Source: JBOGDS01 sp050743075
GTDB lineage: Bacteria; Actinomycetota; Actinomycetes; Jiangellales; Jiangellaceae
Assembly (NCBI GenBank): GCA_050743075.1
Contig: JBOGDS010000041.1
Span: 1 to 30,608 of the forward strand
Reading direction: 5' to 3'
DNA: 30,608 nucleotides
A model generated the notes under the pieces. The model was given only the letters and a program-made list of their open reading frames with translations, had not been told where the DNA came from and did no database searches. The first letter of the stretch is position 1. Each line of letters begins with the position of its first letter. Position numbers and translations under genes: made by a program. Below are positions 14,597 through 21,801 of this stretch, piece by piece.

Positions 14597-15730
14597 GTGC
14601 CGGACGGATATCTGGACGCGGCGTCGACCGAGCCGCTGCACCCGGCAGCGCGCGAGGTGTTGCTGGCAGCGCTGGACGACGGCTGGGCTGATCCGGCCCG
14701 GCTCTACGGCTCCGCACGGCGCGCACGGATGCTGCTGGACAACGCGCGGGAGGTCGTGGCGGCCGCGCTCGGTGCCCGGCCCGACGAGGTGACGTTCACA
14801 GCGAGCGGGACCCAGGCCGTGCACCTGGGCGTTCTCGGAAGCGTCCTCGGCCGCCGCCGGGTCGGCTCCAGGGTGGTCGTATCGGCCGTCGAGCACTCCA
14901 GCGTGCTGCACGCCGCCGAAGCGGCAGGCGGCGTCGTCACGCAGGTGCCCGTAGATCGTGCCGGCCGGGTCGACGCCGTCGCGTTCGCCTCCGCGCTGGA
15001 CGGTGTCACGGCCGTGGCCTGTCTGCAGGCGGCGAACCACGAGGTAGGGACGCTGCAACCAGTCGACGCGGCCGCAGCGTCGTGCGCAGAGCGTGGCGTA
15101 CCGCTCCTCGTCGATGCGGCGCAGCTGGTCGGCCGGCTGCCGGTACCGGCGGGCTGGACCCTGCTCACCGCCAGCGCGCACAAGTGGGGCGGGCCTGCCG
15201 GCGTGGGCATCCTCGCCGTGCGGCACGGCACCCGGTGGCGTTCGCCGTTGCCGTACGACGAACGTGGGTCGGGTCGGGTGCCCGGCTTCGAGAATGTGCC
15301 GGGTGCTCTGGCCGCCGCCGCCGCACTGCGTGCCCGCGGCGAAGAGGCGACCGCGGTGGCGGCCTCGCAGGCCGCCCTCGTCGACAAGATTCGCGCCACC
15401 GTGCCGGCGCTCGTTCCCGACGTCGAGGTGGTCGGCCACCCCACGGAGCGGCTCCCCCACCTGGTGACGTTCTCCTGTCTCTACATCGATGGTCAGGTGC
15501 TGCTGACCGAGCTGGACAAGGAGGGCTTTGCCGTGAGCAGCGGATCGTCGTGCACGGCGAGCACGTTGCGACCGAGCCACGTGCTCGAGGCGATGGGGGT
15601 GCTCACGCACGGCAACGTCCGCGTGTCGCTGGCCCGGACCACGACCGCGGCCGAGATCGACCGGTTCCTCGGCGTGCTGCCCGATGTCGTGCAGCGGGTG
15701 CGCGAGACGGCCGGAGCGGACCGCCTGTGA
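14597..15730 (+). CDS. Cysteine desulfurase (class V aminotransferase fold)
   Basis: The 377-residue PLP enzyme removes sulfur from cysteine to give an enzyme persulfide. It begins with YLDAASTEPLHP, the usual NifS/IscS opening. The PLP lysine is Lys196 in SAHKWGGPAGVG. The active cysteine is Cys319 in SSGSSCTAS. ITVR-like residues appear as NVRVSLARTTTAAEID near the end. Its short Cys loop resembles NifS/IscS-type (group I) enzymes. A longer open frame upstream is antisense to ctaC and not coding. The stop overlaps the GTG of the TusA-family gene, so the desulfurase probably hands its sulfur to that protein. It is divergent from ctaC. Confidence 0.92.
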   Translation: MPDGYLDAASTEPLHPAAREVLLAALDDGWADPARLYGSARRARMLLDNAREVVAAALGARPDEVTFTASGTQAVHLGVLGSVLGRRRVGSRVVVSAVEHSSVLHAAEAAGGVVTQVPVDRAGRVDAVAFASALDGVTAVACLQAANHEVGTLQPVDAAAASCAERGVPLLVDAAQLVGRLPVPAGWTLLTASAHKWGGPAGVGILAVRHGTRWRSPLPYDERGSGRVPGFENVPGALAAAAALRARGEEATAVAASQAALVDKIRATVPALVPDVEVVGHPTERLPHLVTFSCLYIDGQVLLTELDKEGFAVSSGSSCTASTLRPSHVLEAMGVLTHGNVRVSLARTTTAAEIDRFLGVLPDVVQRVRETAGADRL

Positions 15731-15969
15731 ACGCGGCGCTGGTCCTCGACTGCCGGGGCATGCGCTGTCCCCTCCCGGTGATCGAGCTGGCGCGCCGGAT
15801 CGCGGGCGTGGCCGAGGGCGAGATCGTCGCTGTCGTAGCCGACGACCCGGCGGTGGCGACCGACGTGCCGGCGTGGTGCCGGATGCGCGGGCAGTCCTAC
15901 CTCGGGCTGGGCGATCCTGTCGACGGCACCCCGTCGTACCTCGTCCGCCGGCTTCCACACCCCCGTTGA
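15727..15969 (+). CDS. TusA-family sulfurtransferase
   Basis: The 80-residue protein has the TusA signature CRGMRCPLPVIELA with the CPxP active Cys14. It continues VAEGEIVAVVADDPAVATDV and a final SYLVRRL strand. TusA-type proteins carry sulfur as a persulfide from a cysteine desulfurase to acceptors, for example in tRNA thiolation or molybdenum cofactor work; the target here is unknown. Its GTG overlaps the desulfurase stop codon (GTGA), so the two are coupled. TusA named for the family; orthology to E. coli tusA is not claimed. Confidence 0.9.
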   Translation: MNAALVLDCRGMRCPLPVIELARRIAGVAEGEIVAVVADDPAVATDVPAWCRMRGQSYLGLGDPVDGTPSYLVRRLPHPR

Positions 15970-15994
15970 TCATGGTTGGCCGAACGGGTGAGGG

Positions 15995-16981
15995 TCAGGG
16001 GCGCGGGGTCATGAGATGGGGCTCGACGTCAGTTGCGGCTTCGTCACCGTAGGCGGCTGCGAGCCGCAGCAGCGCGTCTTCCCTGCCCAGCTCGTACTCC
16101 TGGGTGCCGATGGTCTCGAGCACGTAGGTGGCCAGCAGAGCGCCCACCTGTGCCGCCCGTATGAGCGGCAGCTTCCAGGCGACCGCTGAGAGGAACCCGG
16201 CACGGAAGGCGTCTCCCACGCCGGTGGGATCGACGGCCACCCGCTCCGCCGCGGCAGGAACGTGCACGGGCGGCTCGCCAACCTGCTCGATGCGCGCTCC
16301 CTCGCGCCCCAGAGTCGTGACCCGCACGCCGACCCGGCCGAGAACCTCGCCCCCGCTCCACCCCGTCTTCTGCTCCAACAGTGCCGCCTCGTACTCGTTG
16401 CAGAACAGGTACGCCGCGCCCGCAACGAGCAGGCGGATGGACGCACCGTCCATCCAGGCGAGCTGTTGTGACGGGTCGGCTGCGAACGCGTAGCCACGGG
16501 TGCGGCATTCCTCGGTGTGGCGCAGCATGGCCTCGGGATCGTTGGGGCTCACGACGACGAGGTCGAGACCGCCGATCCGGTCGGCCACGGGACGCAGCTC
16601 GATGTCACGGGCCTCGGTCATCGCACCGGCGTAGAACGTGGCTATCTGTGCGTTGTCGTCGTCGGTCGTGCACACGAACCGCGCCGTGTGGCGGACCGGA
16701 GATGCGTGCACGCTCGCGCAGTCAACGCCGTGGCGCTCCAACCACGAGCGGTAGTCGGCGAAGTCCTCCCCCACCGCGCCGACCAGCACCGGCGACAGGC
16801 CGAGGTTGGCCATGCCGAAGCAGATGTTGGCCCCGATCCCTCCCCGCCGGATCTGCAGGTCCTCCGCGAGGAAGGAGAGGGAGATCTTGTCCAGCTGCTC
16901 GACGACCAGGGAGTCGGCGAACCGGCCGGCGAACCTCATCAGGTGGTCGGTCGCGATCGACCCGGTGACGGCAACGTTCAC
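15995..16981 (-). CDS. adoK: PfkB-family sugar/nucleoside kinase, probably adenosine kinase
   Basis: The 328-residue protein is a ribokinase-fold enzyme. It begins MNVAVTGSIATDHLMRF, has the RGGIGANICFGMANLG substrate-site segment, and ends with the catalytic signature DPTGVGDAFRAGF holding the base Asp. The shape and the neighbourhood match the mycobacterial adenosine kinase AdoK (Rv2202c in M. tuberculosis, also next to ctaC), so phosphorylation of adenosine to AMP is the likely reaction. A related sugar kinase activity cannot be excluded. GTG 16981 is the start, with TACACT eight bases upstream. It converges on the TusA gene with 25 bases between stops. Confidence 0.82.
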   Translation of the reverse strand: MNVAVTGSIATDHLMRFAGRFADSLVVEQLDKISLSFLAEDLQIRRGGIGANICFGMANLGLSPVLVGAVGEDFADYRSWLERHGVDCASVHASPVRHTARFVCTTDDDNAQIATFYAGAMTEARDIELRPVADRIGGLDLVVVSPNDPEAMLRHTEECRTRGYAFAADPSQQLAWMDGASIRLLVAGAAYLFCNEYEAALLEQKTGWSGGEVLGRVGVRVTTLGREGARIEQVGEPPVHVPAAAERVAVDPTGVGDAFRAGFLSAVAWKLPLIRAAQVGALLATYVLETIGTQEYELGREDALLRLAAAYGDEAATDVEPHLMTPRP

Positions 16982-16989
16982 GAGCGGGG

Positions 16990-16995
16990 AGTGTA
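16990..16995 (-). promoter_or_regulatory. -10-like box for adoK
   Basis: On the - strand TACACT ends 8 bases before GTG 16981. That is close to the 7-base spacing seen elsewhere and suggests a leaderless or nearly leaderless transcript. Confidence 0.35.
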
Positions 16996-17011
16996 CGGCC
17001 CGCCGGCGCGC

Positions 17012-17359
17012 CTAGTGGAAGGAGTCGCCGCAGGCGCAGGAGCCGGTGGCGTTCGGGTTGTCGATGGTGAAGCCCTGGCGCTCGATGGTGTCGACGAAGT
17101 CGATCGTGGCGCCGGTCAGGTAAGGAGCGCTCATCCGGTCGACAACGACGTTGACACCGCCGAAGTCCTCGACGACATCGCCGTCGAGCGAGCGCTCGTC
17201 GAAGAAGAGCTGGTAGCGCAGGCCCGAACAGCCGCCCGGCTGCACCGCGACCCGCAGGGCGAGGTCGTCACGGCCCTCCTGCTCGAGCAGGTTCTTGACC
17301 TTCGTGGCGGCGCCGTCGGTGACCACCAGGGTCCTGGTGGTCTCTTCCTGAACCGTCAT
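17012..17359 (-). CDS. erpA: A-type iron-sulfur cluster carrier (ErpA/HesB family)
   Basis: The 115-residue protein has the three conserved cysteines of A-type carriers: Cys44 in PGGCSGLRY, and Cys108 and Cys110 in the C-terminal GSCACG. It accepts Fe-S clusters and inserts them into target enzymes. It starts at ATG 17359 with AGGAG about eight bases upstream. It lies between adoK and glxK, all on the - strand, matching the order Rv2202c, Rv2204c, Rv2205c of M. tuberculosis. The nearby Rieske subunit is an obvious candidate target, by position only. Confidence 0.92.
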   Translation of the reverse strand: MTVQEETTRTLVVTDGAATKVKNLLEQEGRDDLALRVAVQPGGCSGLRYQLFFDERSLDGDVVEDFGGVNVVVDRMSAPYLTGATIDFVDTIERQGFTIDNPNATGSCACGDSFH

Positions 17360-17397
17360 ATCTGTCTGCTCCTACGTCGGCATCGGATCCGGTCATC

Positions 17398-17403
17398 AGT
17401 ATC
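17398..17403 (-). promoter_or_regulatory. Possible -10 box for erpA
   Basis: On the - strand GATACT lies 38 bases before ATG 17359, in the 98-bp gap after glxK. The leader would be about 30 bases with an AGGAG ribosome site. Confidence 0.35.
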
Positions 17404-17457
17404 GAACGCGCTCACCGCGCCCGCCATTCCACCGTACCCCTCCATCGTCGCACAGCG

Positions 17458-18573
17458 TCACCGCCGGCTCCACGTCCGCGCCACGCGCGCCGCGACCGTG
17501 GCGAGGCTCTCGGCCGGGCGCGCGAAGGCCTCGTCGACACCGACGACGTCGACGAGTGCGTAGGCGGCCTCGACGCCGTTGGCCCGCAACTCGCGCGAGC
17601 CGACCTGCACGGCACCCGCGAGCGCGACGCATGGGCGGTTCGCCGGGCCGGCGAGCGCGGCCACGCCGGACACGACCTTTCCGCTCATCGACTGCCAGTC
17701 CAGCTTGCCCTCGCCGGTGAGCACGACGTCGGCGGCGCGGAGCGCCTCCGGCAGGCCGACCAGATCGGCCACGGTCGCGAAGCCGGGCACGCGTCGCGCC
17801 CCGGCGAGCATCAGCCCGTAGCCGAGGCCGCCGGCCGCACCAGCCCCTGCGGCGTCGGCCAGTTCCCGTCCGGCGAGATGCGCGAGCCGGGTGAGCCCAC
17901 CGTCGACCTCGAGCAGCCGATCGGTCGCCACTCCCTTCTGCGGCCCGAAGACGTTGGTCGCACCGCGGAGCCCCAGCAGGGGGTTGTCAACGTCCGAGGC
18001 CGCGATCACGTCGACCCCGGCAAGCCGGCCTCTCGCCGACGCGACGTCCAGGGTCGCCAGCTCGGTCAGCCCGGTGACACCGGCCGTCAGCGCGCCCGCG
18101 GGTTCGCTGAAAGCACCCAGAGCGGCGAGCAGCCCGGCACCGCCGTCGTTCGTGCCACTGCCGCCCAGCCCGACCACGACGCGGCGTGCCCCGGCTTCGA
18201 CCGCCTCGGCAATCAACTCCCCGACACCGTAGGACGACGCGTCCTCGACCAGGCCGGGGACCGGCTCGCGGCCCCGCATCGGCAACAGGGCCAGCCCGCA
18301 GGCCTGCGCCGACTCGACGTAGGCGGTGCCCTCAGCGACCAGCACCGTGGCCGGGACCGTCGCGCCGAGCGGCCCCCGCACCGTCACCGCGAGCAGCTCA
18401 CCGCCGAGCGCGGCGTGGACGACGTCGACGAAGCCTGGACCGCCGTCGGACATCGGCATCGTCACGACCTCGTCGGCGGGTGCCGTGCGGCGCCAGCCCG
18501 CAGCGATCGCGTCTGCCGCCTCGACAGCACTGAGGGTGCCGGCGAACTTGTCCGGGGCCACCAGCACGCGCAT
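17458..18573 (-). CDS. glxK: Glycerate kinase (GlxK/GarK family)
   Basis: The 371-residue protein starts MRVLVAPDKFAGTLSAVEAA, the hallmark N terminus of the glycerate kinase family. It continues with PMSDGGPGFVD, the glycine-rich GLGGSGTNDGGAGLLAALGA, NVFGPQKGV, and LTGEGKLDWQSMSGKV. The enzyme phosphorylates D-glycerate in glyoxylate or serine-related carbon use. Length is normal and all motifs are intact. ATG 18573 has CAGACT exactly 7 bases upstream, so the mRNA is probably leaderless. No glyoxylate pathway genes are next to it; the position beside erpA is conserved in Actinomycetota rather than metabolic. Confidence 0.92.
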   Translation of the reverse strand: MRVLVAPDKFAGTLSAVEAADAIAAGWRRTAPADEVVTMPMSDGGPGFVDVVHAALGGELLAVTVRGPLGATVPATVLVAEGTAYVESAQACGLALLPMRGREPVPGLVEDASSYGVGELIAEAVEAGARRVVVGLGGSGTNDGGAGLLAALGAFSEPAGALTAGVTGLTELATLDVASARGRLAGVDVIAASDVDNPLLGLRGATNVFGPQKGVATDRLLEVDGGLTRLAHLAGRELADAAGAGAAGGLGYGLMLAGARRVPGFATVADLVGLPEALRAADVVLTGEGKLDWQSMSGKVVSGVAALAGPANRPCVALAGAVQVGSRELRANGVEAAYALVDVVGVDEAFARPAESLATVAARVARTWSRR

Positions 18574-18580
18574 GGGGCTG

Positions 18581-18586
18581 AGTCTG
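18581..18586 (-). promoter_or_regulatory. -10-like box for leaderless glxK
   Basis: On the - strand CAGACT is followed by 7 bases and ATG 18573. The box lies just before the stop of the upstream GNAT gene. Confidence 0.45.
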
Positions 18587-18588
18587 CC

Positions 18589-19106
18589 TCACCCACCGTG
18601 GCCGGACGCCCACTCCGCACGCAGGAGCCCGTACACGAGCAGGTCGTGGTAGATCCCGTCGTTGTGCCATGCGCCGCGCGCGACGCCGTCCCTGGTGTAG
18701 CCGGCCTTGTCGGCGATGCGGACCGACGCGGCGTTGTCCGGGTGGATCCGCAGCTCCACCCGGTTGAAGCGCCGGGTCTGGAACAGGTAGTCGGTGAGCG
18801 GCCGCACGGCCTCGGTGACGTAGCCACGGCCCGCGACCTGCGGGTCGTAGAGGAGGTACCCGATCTCGTAGGCGTCGAGATAGGCGATCGGCCGGAAGAA
18901 CTCGATGTACCCGACCCGCTGGTCGTCGACGGCGACGATGGCCAGCGTCCCCTCGTGCTCGGACCAGAGGCCATTGTCGGCGAACGCCCGGCGCAGCGCC
19001 GTCTCCGACATCGTGCGACGTGGGTAGTACCGGCCGCGGTTGCGCAGAACCAGTCCAGATCTGCCTCGCGCAGCGGCCGTAGGACCACCTGCTCGCCGTA
19101 CAGCAT
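18589..19106 (-). pseudogene. GNAT acetyltransferase gene interrupted by a one-base frameshift
   Basis: ATG 19106 has a strong GAGGAGG site seven bases upstream and starts MLYGEQVVLRPLREADLDWF, a clean GNAT first strand and helix. After codon 20, at about 19047, this frame becomes nonsense. The shifted frame continues as LRNRGRYYPRRTMSE and runs to 18589 through IGYLLYDPQVAGRGYVTEAV (acetyl-CoA loop) and a normal GNAT C terminus. Adding one C after the Phe20 codon gives a 172-residue protein, the normal family size. Either the gene is newly broken or the sequence has an error. A start at ATG 19011 would give a truncated protein lacking strand one. Confidence 0.75.
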
Positions 19107-19177
19107 CGGCTGCCCTCCTCGACGACAGCGTGGCGCCCCCGCCACCTCCCGGCAAGGCCCATCCCCCGGGCCTGCGG

Positions 19178-19183
19178 CAGAGT
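19178..19183 (+). promoter_or_regulatory. -10-like box for the GNAT-like gene
   Basis: CAGAGT is followed by 7 bases and ATG 19191. It lies within GCAGAGTCTGC, a near-palindrome that also reads CAGACT on the other strand and could serve the divergent GNAT gene. Confidence 0.35.
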
Positions 19184-19190
19184 CTGCAGC

Positions 19191-19979
19191 ATGCGCATCC
19201 GCCCGGTACGCGCCGACGACGTCGGGGAGGTCGCCGCGGTGACCCGTGCCGCCAGGTCCGACGTCGAGCACCTGCTGCGCCAGGACGCACCCGGGTGCTG
19301 GGTGGCCGACGCGGACGGCGAGGTGGCCGGTGCGGCGTTGTCGACCCGGCGGGACCTGCTGTGGTGCCTGTCCGCGCTGGCGGTGGGCGCGGCGGCCGAG
19401 GCAGTGGCGCCGACGCTGCTCGATGCGACGTTGTCGCACAGCCGTGGCTGCCTGGGCGGCGTCGCCGTCCTGCCGGACGATCCGGCGACGGCGCGGTTCG
19501 TTCGCCAGGCCGGCTTCGTCCTGCATCCGACGATGCGCCTCACCGGCCGGATCGACCGTTCCGCCCGGCCCCTGATCGACGGCGTGCGCGAGGCCACCGA
19601 TGCCGACCGGGCGCTGGTGGACTCGGTCGACCGGCAGGTCCGCAGCGCCGCCCGCGGGCCGGACCACGGGCGGCTGCAGGCTGGCGGCGGCCTGCTGGTG
19701 TGTGAGCTGACGACCGGTTCGGGATACGCCTTTCACCGCGACGGCTCGCCGGTCGCACTCGCGGCGACCACCCGAGAGGTCGCGCGTCGGCTCCTCTGGT
19801 CGGTGCTGACCCGGTCCCCCGCCGGCAGCCGCGTCGCCGTCGGCGGGCTCACAGCGGAGCAGGACTGGGCCGTGGACGTCGGCCTGGCCGCCGGGCTCGG
19901 AGTTCAGGTCGGCGGGTTCCTGGCGCTGCGCCACATGCGCCCACCGATGCCGTACCTGCCGTCGGCCTGGCTCGGCTGA
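19191..19979 (+). CDS. GNAT-like protein, two-lobed
   Basis: The 262-residue protein starts MRIRPVRADDVGEVAAVTRA, a typical GNAT opening. It has DADGEVAGAALSTRRDLLW as a central strand pair and AVLPDDPATARFVRQAGF as the usual GNAT C-terminal helix. After about residue 120 a second lobe begins (IDGVREATDADRALVDSVDR) that resembles the start of a second, degenerate GNAT unit. The canonical Q/RxxGxG/A pyrophosphate loop is not seen in either lobe, so acetyl-CoA binding may be altered or lost. It is divergent from the frameshifted GNAT gene. The family call is moderate and no substrate is proposed. Confidence 0.65.
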   Translation: MRIRPVRADDVGEVAAVTRAARSDVEHLLRQDAPGCWVADADGEVAGAALSTRRDLLWCLSALAVGAAAEAVAPTLLDATLSHSRGCLGGVAVLPDDPATARFVRQAGFVLHPTMRLTGRIDRSARPLIDGVREATDADRALVDSVDRQVRSAARGPDHGRLQAGGGLLVCELTTGSGYAFHRDGSPVALAATTREVARRLLWSVLTRSPAGSRVAVGGLTAEQDWAVDVGLAAGLGVQVGGFLALRHMRPPMPYLPSAWLG

Positions 19980-20065
19980 GGTTGTGCACTCGCTGGCCGT
20001 GCCGCCGCACCACTGGCGGAGCGGGCCGAACTGGCGTCGAGCCAGGGTCGAAGTCCGCGCTCGTC

Positions 20066-20242
20066 CCGATCACTACCGACACCGTGCTCGCACTCCACGA
20101 GGCCATGCCAGCTCGCTACGAGACCTTCGTCGTCGTCGTCGTCGTCGGTGCAGGCACAGGTATGCGACGCGGTGAACTACTGGGGCTCACCCTCGACCGG
20201 GTGTCAGCCGACGTCGGAACCATCCGCGTCGACCGCCAGCTC
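20066..20242 (+). pseudogene. Relic of a phage-type tyrosine recombinase (integrase)
   Basis: The frame reads PITTDTVLALHEAMPARYET, then a valine run, then GAGTGMRRGELLGLTLDRV and a strand ending in IRVDRQL. This is the start of the catalytic domain of actinobacterial phage integrases, with the first catalytic Arg in TGMRRGEL. Everything after it is missing: no HxLRH box and no tyrosine. The N-terminal arm and core-binding domains are also absent. The valine run comes from six GTC codons (20129-20146), longer than the two or three valines or similar residues expected, and suggests slippage in a gene no longer under selection. Confidence 0.65.
20129..20146 (+). repeat. (GTC)6 trinucleotide run inside integrase relic
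   Basis: Six tandem GTC units follow TTC and code for six valines in strand one of the integrase remnant. Such a run is a likely slippage site. Confidence 0.7.
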
Positions 20243-20413
20243 GCCCGCGCTGAGCGACGAGGACGACCGCAGCCGAGCAGTGATCGAGACGGTGCAGGGC
20301 TCCACTGCGCAACACCGCGGAGACGCCCACCGGAACGACGCGCCAAGGTAGCGCGGCAGCCACATCAGCCGATGGCACATCGGAGTCGTCCGTCAGCATC
20401 CGAGGAGGTCACC

Positions 20414-20488
20414 ATGACCAGCGAGCCACAGCCCGCATGCCCTGATCTCCTGCCTGACCTCGTCGACCTCGACCCTGAACACATCTGA
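20414..20488 (+). CDS. Tiny ORF with strong Shine-Dalgarno, function unknown
   Basis: ATG 20414 has a perfect AGGAGG five bases upstream (20403-20408), the best ribosome site in this accessory patch. The ORF has 24 codons and ends ...DLVDLDPEHI then TGA 20486-20488. The product is short, acidic and proline-containing, without similarity I can name. Right after the stop, in the -1 frame, lies DFEDFVEHEGLRIITA and a stop at 20535-20537. The two acidic parts could once have been one protein of about 40 residues, now frameshifted. It may equally be the start of a removed gene. Confidence 0.3.
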   Translation: MTSEPQPACPDLLPDLVDLDPEHI

Positions 20489-20595
20489 CTTCGAGGACTT
20501 CGTCGAACACGAGGGACTTCGGATCATCACCGCCTGACCCCGGCTCGGGCAGAAACGGCTCGCCCGTCGTGCCTGGTCTAGCCGAGACTGTCGGC

Positions 20596-21516
20596 GTGGA
20601 GATCTCAGCCGAGTTGGTGCAGCGTCTGATCGCAGACCAGTTCCCCGAGTGGTCCTGGCTTCCCATCGCCCCGGTCCCGCAGCAGGGCAACGACAACCGG
20701 ACCTTCCGACTGGGTCAGGAACTCTCGGTCAGAATGCCCTCTCACCGTGCCTACGTCGCGGGGATCGAGAAGGAGAACGTCGTCCTTCCGCTTCTCACCA
20801 GCCACGTGCGGGTTGGCCTCCCCAGTCCGGTCGCGACCGGTGAGCCCTCGGACGAATACCCGTTCCCCTGGTCGGTGCGCCGCTGGCTGACGGGGAGCCA
20901 CCCAGAGAACGACCCGGACCTGGATCGCACCAGGCTGGCAGAAGACCTCGGTCGCTTCTTGGTGGATCTTCGCGAGATCCCGGCCGACCGTGGGCCGATG
21001 GCAGGCGAGCACTCGTTCTTTCGCGGCTGCCATCCCAGCGTCTACGGCGACCAGGTGCAGGCAGGCCTGAGAACTCTGGGGCCGGATACCGACGAGGCGA
21101 TGTGTCTGGCGATCTGGTCGGACGCAGTACGAACGGTATGGCGTCCCGCTCCCGTCTGGCTCCACGGAGACCTCGCCCCTGACAACCTTCTGACTCTCGA
21201 CGGCAGGCTCTCCGCGGTCATCGACTTCGGCACCTGCGCTGTCGGTGACCCGGTGTGCGACCTGGTGATCGCCTGGACCTTCTTCGATCCCCGCGAGCGC
21301 GCGATCTTCCGCAACGCTGTTGGCCTTCCCGAGGATGCCTGGGCTCGAGCCCGCGGCTGGGCGCTCTGGAAGGCCCTGATCACCCTCGCCGACCCCAACA
21401 GCCCTGGTGCCCAGCTCGCCATCCAGAAGCGGGCCTTGTCCGCTCTCCTGGACGAGGCGGCCTCGGTCACGAGCATCGCAACGGGACGACCTCGCCCAAG
21501 ATCGCAGGCACAGTAG
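20596..21516 (+). CDS. APH-fold phosphotransferase (aminoglycoside phosphotransferase family)
   Basis: The 306-residue protein has the kinase core WLHGDLAPDNLL (His190, catalytic Asp192, Asn197) and VIDFGTCAVGDPVCD (metal-binding DFG-like Asp). The N lobe shows GNDNRTFRLGQELSVRMPS. That places it in the family of APH and related small-molecule kinases. Whether it modifies an antibiotic or a metabolite cannot be said; many family members are not resistance enzymes. GTG 20596 is used because VEISAELVQRLI matches the family start and GAGACT lies six bases upstream; GTG 20569 is the alternative. It sits beside the integrase relic and may be accessory DNA. Confidence 0.8.
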   Translation: MEISAELVQRLIADQFPEWSWLPIAPVPQQGNDNRTFRLGQELSVRMPSHRAYVAGIEKENVVLPLLTSHVRVGLPSPVATGEPSDEYPFPWSVRRWLTGSHPENDPDLDRTRLAEDLGRFLVDLREIPADRGPMAGEHSFFRGCHPSVYGDQVQAGLRTLGPDTDEAMCLAIWSDAVRTVWRPAPVWLHGDLAPDNLLTLDGRLSAVIDFGTCAVGDPVCDLVIAWTFFDPRERAIFRNAVGLPEDAWARARGWALWKALITLADPNSPGAQLAIQKRALSALLDEAASVTSIATGRPRPRSQAQ

Positions 21517-21801
21517 TGCCGCAGTAGCGATCCCCTCAGGGTAAAACCCCAGCTCAGAGGGCCTGAAGCGGATGAGCTGGCCTGTAGGCCGGGTACTGGC
21601 CAGGCGCGGGTGGAGTGGTGCGCCGCGCCGCTGTGGTCCGTCCTGCACCGCTGCACCATGAGCACGGAAACTTTCGCCGCCCTGGCCGGCATTGGTTCCG
21701 TGGTACTGGCGGAATGAACGCGGCCGCCCGGCGGCTGAACGTGGTGCAGCCACGTCGGCGTGGGATCATGCCGGTGGAGAGTGACCAGGAAGGCAGCATC
21801 C
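21517..21801. other. Intergenic stretch before nadA with hairpins and an rnpB-3'-like segment
   Basis: No gene is evident. At 21533-21561 a nested hairpin (CCCTC...GAGGG around GGG-TAAAA-CCC) could end the phosphotransferase transcript. At 21571-21599 the - strand resembles the conserved 3' end of bacterial RNase P RNA. A 19-codon ORF (21658-21717) has no ribosome site and is not counted. AGGAAGG at 21787-21793 is the nadA ribosome site. Confidence 0.45.
21571..21599 (-). ncRNA. Segment resembling the 3' end of RNase P RNA (remnant)
   Basis: On the - strand this reads ACCCGGCCTACAGGCCAGC and ends CTCATC, close to the A-C-C-C-G-G-C-x-T-A-x-A-G-G-C-C end of bacterial rnpB. The rest of an RNase P RNA of about 400 bases, including the GAGGAAAGTCCGGGC core, is not found upstream on that strand. 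It is therefore at most a duplicated 3' end, as might be left by an element inserting at rnpB. Confidence 0.3.

Larger units (their letters stand above)
19980..20595. other. Gene-poor stretch with integrase relic and a tiny ORF
   Basis: These 616 bases contain no full-length gene. They hold a tyrosine-recombinase fragment, a GTC-repeat run, a 24-codon ORF with a strong ribosome site, and the upstream region of the phosphotransferase gene. The rest shows no recognisable coding signal. It looks like decayed mobile DNA. Confidence 0.55.

Noticed and set aside
19982..20488. A single 168-residue protein covering the integrase stub and the tiny ORF
   Set aside because: Only residues of about 29-87 match integrases. 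Before and after them the frame is Arg/Pro-rich noise, and the tiny ORF has its own strong ribosome site.
21658..21717. 19-codon ORF MSTETFAALAGIGSVVLAE
   Set aside because: There is no ribosome site and no box at leaderless spacing. A frame of this length is expected by chance.
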